From: Teratosphaeria epicoccoides
Lineage: Eukaryota > Ascomycota > Dothideomycetes > Mycosphaerellales > Teratosphaeriaceae
Length of the DNA: 64,000 nt
Assembly: GCA_021401465.1 (NCBI GenBank)
Contig: JADDMT010000097.1
Span: forward strand, 45,803-109,802
Direction: 5' to 3'
Shown piece by piece: positions 44,380-54,500 of the stretch. The notes under the pieces were generated by a model, which saw only the letters and a program-made list of their open reading frames with translations, ran no database searches and had not been told where the DNA came from. The position numbers and the translations under genes were made by a program. The first letter of the stretch is position 1. Each line of letters starts with the position of its first letter.

Positions 44380-45498
44380 ATGCAGTGGCCAGGTCAGCAA
44401 CGCGACCTGGCATATATATCGCCTCTCCTAGCACCGGAGCTCAATGGCGCGAGCGAATACATATACTCTCGCGAACGGATGCGGTTTGAAGTCGTTCCGC
44501 GCACACTCTTCGGTGGATCCTCCCCCTGGGCACAGCCACGACCGCAGGCGACTCCAAGGTTCCTTTCGGACAACTCTGCCTACAACTACCAAACTGCGCA
44601 AGCGGCCTCGGAACATGGCACAACGACCGTCGGAACTGGCAACCTGAGCAGAGGACGCAGCAGGTTCAATGGCTTTTTCGCCCAGCAGCGTCAGAGCCTA
44701 CGGGGCGATGCGCCGATCCAAGCGACCAACCCAATGCCCCAGCCGTCCGCGACAACGCCGCCGAAGCAGCCAGCTTCTCCTGCGTACATAGGCGTGGCTG
44801 ACCGGCGTCACCTCGAGCGACGGATCTCGCCGCACGGCAGCGCAGGATCCCCGCCGGAGAAGGTGCGGGCGGCGCTGAAGAAGATGGAGCGTGAGGCAAA
44901 GGTCGCCGAACAGCGTAGCCATTCGGGTCGGTCGTCTGCGCCATTAGTCTCAAGCGACGTTTCGAGTCGCAGCAGCGCAATGGTCCCAGCGCCGATCGCC
45001 CAGAGCGACAGATCTGCCTACGCGCTCGCGGCTCAATCACTCGATGGACCCGTGAAGCCTCTCCATCGGCGGTTTCAAGATACACTCAGCATAGACTGAA
45101 CGACAAATACTGCTCGCCACGCCGAGAATGCACCGACCGTCCAGCCATCCAAGACGCAGACCACAGTTCTGTACAACTTCAGATGTGACTGGGCTGCGAT
45201 TGCGAGAGGCTCGATCGCGAACATTGAGGCCGGCGACGTAGAAGCGGACACTGCAAGCTCCGGGTCGGAAGTGCAGTCCAGCTCAGGAGCTGTAGGCGGC
45301 GGCAAGTACACGCAAGACAGGCCATTCCACAGGCAGAGTGCGCCCTACAAGAAGCGCCCAGGCAGGATCGGCGAGATGGGCTTCTTCGAGCCCAAGCAGG
45401 AGTTCCGCAAGGCCGAGAAGTGTTTTGGATGTGGCAAAGTAGCTCTGCATCGTGCTGCTGAGTGCAATGTGGCATTCCCGGCTTTTGGAGAGTGTTGA
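44380..45498 (+). CDS. Uncharacterised protein with C-terminal CCHC-like knuckle; frame contains TGA or an intron
   Basis: The first part, 44380-45096, codes for 239 residues of mostly disordered sequence (FNGFFAQQRQSLRGDAP, EKVRAALKKMEREAKVAEQR). A TGA stands at 45097-45099, but the same register continues open to 45498 and includes TQTTVLYNFRCDWAAIARG and a knuckle CFGCGKVALHRAAEC close to the CCHC spacing. An intron from GTGAAG (about 45051) to GTCCAG (about 45152) would remove the stop and keep register, though its branch site is weak. Otherwise the gene is broken, ends early, or is read through. No family recognised. Confidence 0.5.
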
Positions 45499-46234
45499 AG
45501 GATTGAGCATGGATACAACAGATGGCGATGAGAGCAAGTATGATTCGAAGTAGGTGTCGATAGAGGGCGACGTCAGGTCTGAGTTTGGGGATAGCTAGTC
45601 GTGCGTCGGGTCAGTCGTTACTCAGAATCGTTGACATGTGAGCAATTATTGACATCTCACGGCGCTGAGCTCGCGGAGTCAATGCTTCCAATGTCGGTGA
45701 CTCTCAAGTCAACTGAACGTTGACTTCCTATGACACGTGATGTAATGTTTGGAAAAAAAGCGCACCTTCCCTCTTCAGCAAGGGCAGCAGAGTGAGCTTG
45801 TGATTTGCGCCGCTGCCCAGCGAGGTCCACTTCACCTCAAGAGGTATTTCAAGAAGGCTGAGGGCCTTGCCGTTCATCCTTTCGCATCGCTCATCAACAT
45901 TCTGGAGTCCGACACACGCCACACGCCACATTGCCGAGCGACGTCATGTTGATATGGCTAACATGTGCAATTTAGTTGACCACCACATGTTGTTGCGGTC
46001 CGGCGCATTCACGGGTCGAGGATTGGGCTGCCCTAGGCATCCGCGTAGGTGAGAAATGCAAAGAATGCTCTGGCTTCTGACAGCTCACAGAACCATGTGA
46101 CAGCAGCCGCCAACGCACCAAGAGTCCCTCCGCCCCTGACACGGTCACACGGCTCATCAACCCGTTCCCTTTCATCAACTTCCTCTCTAAACGCCAGAGC
46201 TGCTCCTTTCATTCCAACTCTGAACACACTAATC
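45499..46234. other. Intergenic region and 5' leader
   Basis: No supported gene. The last 60 bases are pyrimidine-rich, typical of a fungal leader, ahead of the start at 46235. Confidence 0.4.
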
Positions 46235-47355
46235 ATGTCGAGCGAGCAGTACCAGCGCAACCAGCTCCATCGCACACGGAGTGCAGCAGTTGGACCCCCC
46301 ACATCCGAAGGCGACACCTTAAGTGCTGCAATGTCGACTGAGCACCTTCAGCGCATTCCAGGTCTCTCTAGCAATATGCCGCACGCAGCTGGAACCTCTG
46401 AGACAGTGACACCCACCATCCCGAACGATATACGTCAGCGTGACCGTAACACCGAGCCGCGTACACCACGCTCCGAATGCCAGCCAAGGTCTCTGGAGTC
46501 CCTGAGCCTCCAAGAGAAAGCGCAAATCGGTTTGGTGCCGCAAGGTACGACCAGGAGCGGCCAGCAGTTCGAGTGGGACATGGGGGCGCGCAACTTGGCA
46601 GGGAGAATCAAAATCGGAATTCAAGACAGTCCAACGCAGTTCGCGAAGCAAAATTATACCTTCTCGCCAAGCCCGCAGTCCGACTCAACACCGTCGACCA
46701 TGGTGACCTCTACCAGCCTCGTCAGCGAAGAGCCATCACTCCCGATTATCAAGGTCAGCCCAGCTTACGATGGCGAGACTCGAGTCTTCAACATCAACAC
46801 GCCTGGCGACATGAGCGAGGGCAGCGACTCGGCGAAGCCGCCGTTGGGCACCGTCGGTCAATTCCGCTTCCAGGTGCCACCAGTCGAGCCAAGCAGTGAC
46901 TTTGTGCTCACAGGCTCGCTTGGGTTGCCAGTGCCGCGCAACCAACAGGAGGTGGACGATTTGGTTAAGATGGCACGTACTCGTCCCGGTGGTGAGGAAG
47001 GCAGTGGTGGAGTCAGTTTGAAGGAATATGAGGAGCGGGCGTTTCCGGCTACCCAGCGTGGAGAAGCGCTTCAGGCAGCTCTTCGTGATCTTGTGACCTG
47101 GCGCAGCTCAATGACTGGACAGCATCAGTATGAGCAGATGATGGGTCACGGCGCCGAAGTGTCTGCGATCAAGCCACACGAGTCCATGGCAGCGAGGTGA
47201 GTCAAATGACCCTAGAGCATGGCTTTTCCACGAACTGACATTTGCGTCGCAGGAACCTGTCAGACTGGCGCACACCCGGTGGTCCGGGTCGCGGCGATGG
47301 CTTCGCTGCCTTTCGATCTATGGAGGACAGGTACAAGAGACTAGAGCGCTCCTAG
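46235..47355 (+). CDS. Uncharacterised disordered protein
   Basis: Exons 46235..47196 and 47253..47355, intron GTGAGT..GCAG with CTGAC branch. 354 residues from MSSEQYQRNQ; the frame is open to an earlier Met at 46049 (416 residues), but the pyrimidine-rich leader favours 46235. The protein is rich in Ser, Thr, Pro and Gln, with a few ordered-looking patches (TTRSGQQFEWDMGARNLAG, GTVGQFRFQVPP, SDFVLTGSLGLPVP). The C-terminus after splicing reads NLSDWRTPGGPGRGDGFAAF and ends RYKRLERS. Not recognised. Confidence 0.7.
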
Positions 47356-47579
47356 TAGTCTTTTGCGAGTCTAAGGTGCTGCAACAAGAAGGCGAAGTCG
47401 ACCAGAGACCAAGTAAGCAAAGGTATTGGTCACGATTGAACAGGCCTGCATCAGCGGGCGAGACTAGATGGCGTGCACGACAGTAGTGGCGCTCGAAGAG
47501 CGAGGGCGAGTGGTGTGTTGTTGACTTGAGATGGCCAAAGGCTCTTGCAAGCTGCTGTGATCATGCTTGGCTGCGACGG

Positions 47580-47760
47580 CAAGCAAACTGATGGTGGATT
47601 CAATGCATTGAGATCGGCACCCAATTTCCGCACTCCTCCATCCACCTCCATTGCATTGCCGTCCGCACCACTCCCCTCTTCCCATGCACTGAACTGACAG
47701 CATTGAAATTGGCGCACAGCGTTCACACCCCATCATCCAACCCCATTGCAGTGCCATCCG
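47580..47760. repeat. Imperfect direct duplication at the RPC25 3' end
   Basis: Two similar blocks about 105 bases apart: the one around 47650-47690 (CCATTGCATTGCCGTCCGCA) and the one around 47743-47785 (CCATTGCAGTGCCATCCGCA). The second lies within the last codons of RPC25. Confidence 0.6.
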
Positions 47761-48463
47761 CACCGTTCCCGCCCTCTTGTCCACTCTCATCTCCGATCCA
47801 CCAAAGAGTTGGGCCCAGCCCAGAATGCATCATGCTGCAAAGAATTCTGTATGGCGCTAATTTCAGCCCATATTTGTCTCTGACGTCCAGATCGAAGTCC
47901 TCTGGCCGCTTCATCTGGGGCGAGAGATCATTCCATTCCTCTATCTCCACCCTCATGAGACACTTCTCGGCCCTGTCAAAGAAGAACTCGTTCACGCCAC
48001 CGTCGCCGTCGTCCGCCCGCCAAATGAAAACATCGTTCCCTTCCTCGTCCTTTTCGAAAGTGGTGTCACTGAAGATGAGCTCCGGTGGTACCACGATGTC
48101 TTCAAAGAAATCCATAGAGATGAAAATGCCCGCTGCGGTGGAATGAGTGATTGTGCCTTGGATGATTTCGCCCTTGAATGGCCTGAACACAACGAGTCGG
48201 AAATCGACATTGACGCTGACAATGCCAGTGCCATGACCGATCAGGCCTTCGGATGCCTTGATCAGGGAATGGAAGCCAAGACACAGGCCGATCTTGTGGA
48301 TCACCTTGTCGGCGTACTTGGCGTTGATGAAGTCTTCAATGGCTCTGATGCTCGTCTTATTGAAGTCGTCCGGAGGAATTTGGACCACGTCGGCTACTGC
48401 GACCTGCAAATATTGAGTATTTTACACAGTTTCTGATAGACCAGCGCTTACGAGAGTATACAT
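47723..48463 (-). CDS. RPC25: RNA polymerase III subunit Rpc25 (RPC8)
   Basis: Exon 1 has only 12 bases (48463..48452, MYTL), then a 48-nt intron (GTAAGC..GCAG), then 48403..47723; total 230 residues. The start reads MYTLVAVADVVQIPPDDF. Other family marks are INAKYADKVIHKIGLC, EGLIGHGTGIVSVNVDFRLV, FRPFKGEIIQG and GLGPTLWW near the end. Rpc25 is the Rpb7-like half of the Rpc17/25 stalk and works in Pol III initiation. The roughly 18 residues after LWW are extra and lie in a duplicated DNA block. Divergent from the NUFIP-type gene. Confidence 0.93.
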
Positions 48464-48699
48464 GATGCTGCCGCCTCAGGGGTCCAGAGCAGAGTCCCCG
48501 CCAGTCATCGTAGTCACATGGTGGTGTTGATGTCGAAAATGCTGAATACCGGCGATGGCCCGACCAATCGGCGTGCTTCCCGGGGCGAACGCGGTCGAAA
48601 TCCAAGCACTCTGTTGCAATAACATGTTACAGTCACCGCAACTACGAATCAATTGAACATGGCACGCAATGCTGGGATCCCGATCTGAGGCATATCATC
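48464..48699. promoter_or_regulatory. Short divergent promoter of RPC25 and the NUFIP-type gene
   Basis: Only 236 bases separate the two start codons. Both products act in RNA biogenesis, so co-regulation is plausible but not shown. Confidence 0.4.
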
Positions 48700-50289
48700 A
48701 TGGTCGGGAGCTTCTCCTTCCCGCCGCCTCCGCCGCCACCTCCGGTCAAGGCTGTCGTGGAGGCTTCTCCAATCCCAGGACACGGAGCGGCAGATCGTGG
48801 TGGACGTGGCAGAGGCAGAGGTCGGGGTGGAGGCGATCGTGGCGCTTACTCTCAAGAAGGACGAGGGCGAGGTCGGGCCGGCTCTCATCAGAATCGATGG
48901 ACCAACGGGAGTGGCGCCCACGACCACCACGTTAGAGATGGCCACGACTTGTCCCGTTGTCAGGCGCATTTCGGCCATCAGCAACCTCGAGATCGTTCAC
49001 AAGTTCAAGGCCTCCCAACGAGATCGTACGTCAACCCGAACTTTGGTCAGTCGACCGGGAGGGAGGACGGCTCTCCACAGTCGCAAGCACTCGATCCACC
49101 TGCATTAGCAGGACATCCACGGACAGTCGCCGGGCACAAGCGGAAGCTGGACGCTCTCAGACCGCCGTCTAGAGACAGGAGCCAGCCCAGAATACCCGCA
49201 GCACCTCCCGTGCCGAGCTTTGGTCCCCCCATCTTACCCAGCAAACCTGTTGCGGCGGTACAGCCTGCAAATTTACCGAAGCCAAAGGAAAGCGCAAATG
49301 CTCTGGGTCTTACTCCTGGGATCAACGAGCCGATTTATAGCTCAGATGACGACAACGGCGGCGATAAGGACGTCGACGAGGAAGCAATGTTTACAGAACT
49401 CGGCTGCAAGCTGACATTCGAGCATAATGGCGTCGTCATGTCGTTGAAGTCTGCCGCGGATCTGGCTGCTTGGAGGGAGGAGCGCAGGAAAAATTGGCCT
49501 ACCAAAGCGCGCATGTCCGAGAAGGAAATGCAGAAATGTAAGACTGGCGAAGAGCGCAAGAGGCTGCTGGCTGGCATGCTAGCTTTGCAAACGACCTCTG
49601 CATCCGCCACAGAACGTTCACTGCGCGGCGCCCACATAACAGAGAAGCTATGCCAGGCTCAGGTCTGCGATGAAAAGGTCAAGCCTTCCGGAACAAAGCT
49701 TGAGAAAGCCCGCAGGGAGCTCGCCCAGCAGAGTCACAGGTTAGAAGCTCTACGTCAGCGGGTGTATGACAGCCAGGCTGCGCTCGACAGAGCACAAGCA
49801 GAGAAAGAAGAACGAGATTACCAGGCTTCGATGGGCCATGCTGTCGATGAACATGACACAATTGACGGCAGCGACGGCTCTGACATCTCTACAGTACTGT
49901 CAAAATCGTCAGTAGTGACCTCGGACAGCTCCGAGCCAGATGAGCCTGGCGATGATGGCCCGCCAGAAGAAGCGACAGCGAAGGGACCGTCGGCTTATAG
50001 CACTAGTCCAGAGAGGTCCAACTGCAGATACTACTATGCCAGCGGCCACTGCAGAGACGGCGATCATTGTCGCTTCAGACATGAATTGGGCCCAGGTGTG
50101 CAGAAAGCGCCCAAGTGTCGGAGACAGGCTCAGCGCGATCCCCATGCACTGAAGTTGGACAAGATGGACCGAGAGAGGACGGGCATCTATCAGCGCTTGA
50201 TGGGGCAACAACAGGAAGAGGAAGCCAAACTCGCGGTCAAGGTCATCAAATATCTGGGTAAGAAAGGCTTCTTCAGCAGTGCTGCTTAG
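48700..50289 (+). CDS. NUFIP1-type CCCH zinc-finger protein (snoRNP assembly)
   Basis: 529 residues, one exon. Pro-rich start, then RGG-type repeats at 33-60. The NUFIP1 conserved motif is visible as AAWREERRKNWPTKARM at about 256-271. Coiled-coil-like stretch LEKARRELAQQSHRLEAL follows, then a CCCH finger C-X8-C-X5-C-X3-H at 442-461. The end, RERTGIYQRLMGQQQEEEAK and VIKYLGKKGFF, is typical of the fungal proteins. NUFIP/Rsa1 proteins help assemble box C/D snoRNPs with R2TP. The assignment rests on the motif; the exact orthologue name is not asserted. Confidence 0.85.
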   Translation: MVGSFSFPPPPPPPPVKAVVEASPIPGHGAADRGGRGRGRGRGGGDRGAYSQEGRGRGRAGSHQNRWTNGSGAHDHHVRDGHDLSRCQAHFGHQQPRDRSQVQGLPTRSYVNPNFGQSTGREDGSPQSQALDPPALAGHPRTVAGHKRKLDALRPPSRDRSQPRIPAAPPVPSFGPPILPSKPVAAVQPANLPKPKESANALGLTPGINEPIYSSDDDNGGDKDVDEEAMFTELGCKLTFEHNGVVMSLKSAADLAAWREERRKNWPTKARMSEKEMQKCKTGEERKRLLAGMLALQTTSASATERSLRGAHITEKLCQAQVCDEKVKPSGTKLEKARRELAQQSHRLEALRQRVYDSQAALDRAQAEKEERDYQASMGHAVDEHDTIDGSDGSDISTVLSKSSVVTSDSSEPDEPGDDGPPEEATAKGPSAYSTSPERSNCRYYYASGHCRDGDHCRFRHELGPGVQKAPKCRRQAQRDPHALKLDKMDRERTGIYQRLMGQQQEEEAKLAVKVIKYLGKKGFFSSAA

Positions 50290-50549
50290 GCCGAAGGCAC
50301 TTTGAGCACCGCCTAGCTTTGCTATATCAAACCCCGTACTTATACCATAGACCGCGATTGTATGCATAGTTTCTGGCAAAGGTGCGTGACAACGTAACAT
50401 CGTCACCATGCAATCGCGCCTTTGGCGATCAAAGACTTGCTAGACGGGCACATGGCGTAGACGGCGAATTTCGGAGCAGAATAAAGCGCAGAGATGGCTG
50501 GATCATTCGGCATCAATCAGAGCGCGAACGTCGAAAGGGAAGCTAGACT
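50290..50549. other. Intergenic region
   Basis: 3' flank of the NUFIP-type gene; may contain an undetected first exon of the next gene. Confidence 0.35.
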
Positions 50550-51147
50550 TTGCGAGAACACGGTGGTCGCCCGTATTTGCCTTGTCCTGCCTTCGCGACG
50601 CCGTACGGAGAATCGCATAAATTGTTCAGGGCGATCAGGCTCCAGACTTCTCGTCATAACAATATCACAGCGGCCAACGTGGTTCCAAACATGGCGAAGA
50701 AGAAAAGACACGACTGGCACGCTTGGAAACGGGCAAGAGACTACTTCGACATTAATTACGGGAAAGCTGAGACAACGCTTGAAGGATGTGAGAGATTTCA
50801 CGCCTTGGGCTTGACACCACACTGACATGGATGGCAGGGCAACAGCTCTGCGCCGATGTGGAGGTCAAGGTTGGGACGTCCATCACGCAATGCAAGAAGG
50901 TAAGGAAAGACAAACTGCCGGATGGAATATCGCTGACTATGTCACCTAGGCCCTTCGTACCAAGCACATCAACTTGATCGACTTTGTCGACGTGATGCGG
51001 ACGGGCGGTGACGTCGCCGAGTGCGAGTTCCCATCAAGACAGGCACTGCGAAATTACATCCTCTCTGTGCCTGGAAAGGTGTATCCTCTGAAGAAGGCCA
51101 AGCAGAATGGGTTCGTGACTCAATTGCTTGTTGAAGTATGGAATTGA
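50550..51147 (+). CDS. Small fungal-specific protein, three exons
   Basis: Exons 50550..50787, 50838..50899 and 50950..51147 give 165 residues. Introns: GTGAGA..GCAG with CTGAC, and GTAAGG..CTAG with CTGAC. Splicing rebuilds LEGWQQLCADVEV, SITQCKKALRTKHINLIDFV and KVYPLKKAKQNGFVTQLLVE, ending VWN. I recall many filamentous-fungal proteins with this layout (short aromatic N-terminal segment, G-W-x-x-L-C, then N-L-I/V-D-hydrophobic-D-x-x-R-T-G) but know no function. The start is uncertain: the Met at 50550 is the first in frame, and an upstream exon may exist. Confidence 0.75.
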
Positions 51148-51534
51148 ACATTGAGAATTGAGATGAGAGAGCGACGGGCTGCTCGTCGACACACCCTCTC
51201 ATCAATCTTGAATGGGATAAGCCGCTGTGGTGCGAAGGACGAGCTCGAGATCTCCGTCTTGTCGGTGAAGTGACGCGTATGGCTCTTGAATGGTGTATCT
51301 GCGAACTTGACACGAACACGTGCATCTAGCATGTGAAAGTGTTCGGGCCGGGGAAAAGTCCGGCTTTCCACTCAACTGTCGCGTGGTAAGGTACCAGGTA
51401 CTGCAGGCGTCACACGCGACCAATAGCAGCCGCCAGCCGCCAACTGTACTTTCATGGTGCCCTACTTTCTTGTTGCAACATTCATTAATCAACCAATAAA
51501 GATCATGCGAGACAGACGGTGACGGGCGTGTGCC
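51148..51534. other. Intergenic region upstream of VPS10
   Basis: No gene seen. A minus-strand frame starting in VPS10 reaches into it and is an antisense shadow. Confidence 0.4.
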
Positions 51535-54500
51535 ATGGCCAGATACACGCGACATCATGATGCGCCTGGGACGGGGGCGGTGGTGGTGGTGGTGGCGGTG
51601 CTCATTGCTTGTCTGCTGTCGCTGGCAAGCGCCGCAAAGTCCACCCCGGGAGTGGAGGAAACGGCCTTCGACGCGAGTGTCAGCACCATCACGTACTTTG
51701 ACGACTCGAATGTCATTCTGCTGGTCTCCGACTCGACCACCTACCGATCCGAGGACGCGGGCGTGAGATGGAGCCCGGTGTCGGGCCCGGACAAGGGCGA
51801 CACCTTCAGCCTGACCAAGCACCCGCACAACAACCACGTCGCCGTGTTGTTGGGCAACAGCTACGTGCATTGGATCACCAAGGATCAGGGCAGGACATGG
51901 ACAAAGTTCGACGTCGACGAGGCCCCGTCCATGTCGCGCGCCGCCGTCGCCTTCCACGGCGCCGACCCGGACCGCATGCTGTTCCACGCCGCCGACTGCA
52001 TATTCACGCTGTGCGAAGAGACGGTATACTACACCACCGATGGCTTCCAGACCAAGAAGAAGCTCCGCGACGACGCCGTTTCGTGTCTGTGGGCCAAGAG
52101 CAACGATCTCTTCACCACCGGCAGCGACGACTTGGACAAGAACCAGATTCTGTGCATCGTGCGCGGCTCCATGTCGCCCTTCAGCGCCGACTACCGCCTG
52201 AAGGTGTCCGACGACTTCTTCGCGGCGGAGTACGAGCCGAGCCTGCACTCCGACGGCCGGCCAGTCACCGGTCTGATCAATCTGGCCTCGGTCAAGTCTT
52301 ACATTGTGGCTGCGGCGAAGAGCGAGATGACGACCGAGTTGGCCATGTTCGTGACGGATGACGCTGCTCATTGGCATCGTGCTGAGTTCGGCGAGCACAA
52401 GGTCGAAGAGGACGCCTACACGCTCTTGGAGTCGACCAACTACAGCATGCAAGTCGACGTTCTCACCACCAAGCCGACGTCGCCCATGGGAGTGCTCTTG
52501 ACCAGCAACAGCAACGGCACCTTCTTCACCAAGAACATCGAGCACACCAACCGCAACGTCCAGGGCTATGTCGACTTTGAGAAGATCCAGAATATACAGG
52601 GTATCGTGTTGATCAATACCGTCAAGAACTGGGAAGAGGTGGAGAAGAGCTACATGGCAAAAAAGGACATCACGACACAAATCAGCTTCGACGATGGACG
52701 CACATGGCAAAGCCTGAAAGCCGACGGCAAGGACCTTCACCTCCATTCCGTCACCGATCAGTCGAACTTTGGTCGCATCTTCAGCAGTCCAGCTCCCGGT
52801 ATTTTGATGGGTGTGGGCAACACGGGCAAGCAATTGGACGACTATGAAGACGGCGACACGTACGTGTCTGACGATGCTGGCCTGACGTGGACAAAGGCAC
52901 TGGACGGGCCGCATCTATACGAGTTCGGCGACCAGGGCGCTCTGCTCGTGGCCATCGAGGACAAGAGCGATGCTGACAAGATCAAGTGGAGCTTGAACCA
53001 CGGCAAAGACTGGAAGGAGGCCAAGCTCGAAGACATCGGCGCGAAGACGGATGAGGTCAAGCCCATTGGTTTGACCACTACTCCGGACTCGACATCCCTC
53101 AGGTTCCTTCTTCTCGCGACTGCCGGTAAGGGCTCAGATATGAAGCATTACATGTACAGCTTGGGTTTCGAAGGGTTGCACGAAGACAAGTGCAAGAAGG
53201 GCGACTTTGAAGATTGGTATGCCCGAGTTGACGACAACGGCGAGCCGACGTGCATTATGGGCCACACGCAGAAGTTTCGCAGGCGAAAAGCAGATAAGTT
53301 ATGTTTTGTGGACGACGAGTTCAACGACCCGCTCCCAGAAGCGACCGATTGCAAGTGCACCGCTGAAGACTACGAATGCGACTATGAGAACAACTTCAGC
53401 TGGGATAGCGAGCAGAAGAAATGTGTCTCCAGTGGCCCACTCAAGGCTCCCGCCGATGCTTGTGACGACTCGAAGGGAACCTACATGGGCTCGTCCGGCT
53501 ACCGCAAAATCCCTGGTAACACATGCGTCGACAAAGGTGGCGAAAAGCTTGACGAGCCGGTTGAGCGCAAATGCTCCGAGGCTGGCAAGGTCCCCCCAAG
53601 CGGCAAGATCGCCAGTGAGATCACAAAGTTCAACAAGGCCAGCAAATTCATCGAGCACTACTACTTAGAGGCGCCAGCTCTCAACCGCGAAGAGGGAAAG
53701 GAGCCGGACGAGACAATCGTCATGCGCACCGACGAGATGAAAGCGTACATTACACGCGACCACGGCAAGCATTGGGCCGGCATCAGCACCGACGGCGAGG
53801 ATGTCGTGGCTGTGTATCCGCACCAGTACAACAATGATGCTGTGTATCTCATTACGCCTACCAAGACAGTTTACTACACGCACAATCGCGGCGGTGCTTT
53901 TCACACTTTCGAGGCTCCAGAAGAGCCGAACCACAGCGATCCCAATCATGCTGCCGTACAGATTATCCATTTCCACCCAGACCCGAAGAAGAAAGACTGG
54001 CTGATCTGGACTGGTCTGCGCGAGGACCAATTCATAGCCCACGTGTCGCAAAAGGGTGGTGATGACTGGGAGACACTGTTGCGATCGGTCCGAAAATGTC
54101 AATTTGTCTACCGTGAAGATCGAAACAACAGCACTGATCTGATACTTTGCGAACAACGCGAAGACGAGGATCCCGATGGTACTATACAGCTGGTCAGCAG
54201 CATGGACTTCTTCCGGAGCAAGGGCGTGCTCAAGCGAGACGTCATCAATTTCGCGACAATGGCAGAGTACATCGTCGTAGCCGCCAAGGACGATGAAAAG
54301 GACAGCTTGATCGCGAGCACAAGTATCGACGGCCAGGTCTTCGCGGATGCTCATTTCCCACCAAACCTCAACGTGGAACATCAGCAGGCTTATACCGTGC
54401 TGGATTCGAACACGCATGCGATCTTTCTACACGTGACCGTCAACAATCTCAGGCATGGTGAATACGGCAGCATTGTGAAGTCAAACAGCAATGGAACCAA

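Noticed and set aside
51202..52914. 570-codon minus-strand frame
   Set aside because: It lies antisense to VPS10 in its well-conserved first VPS10 domain; the residues show no domain and reflect codon bias of the plus strand.
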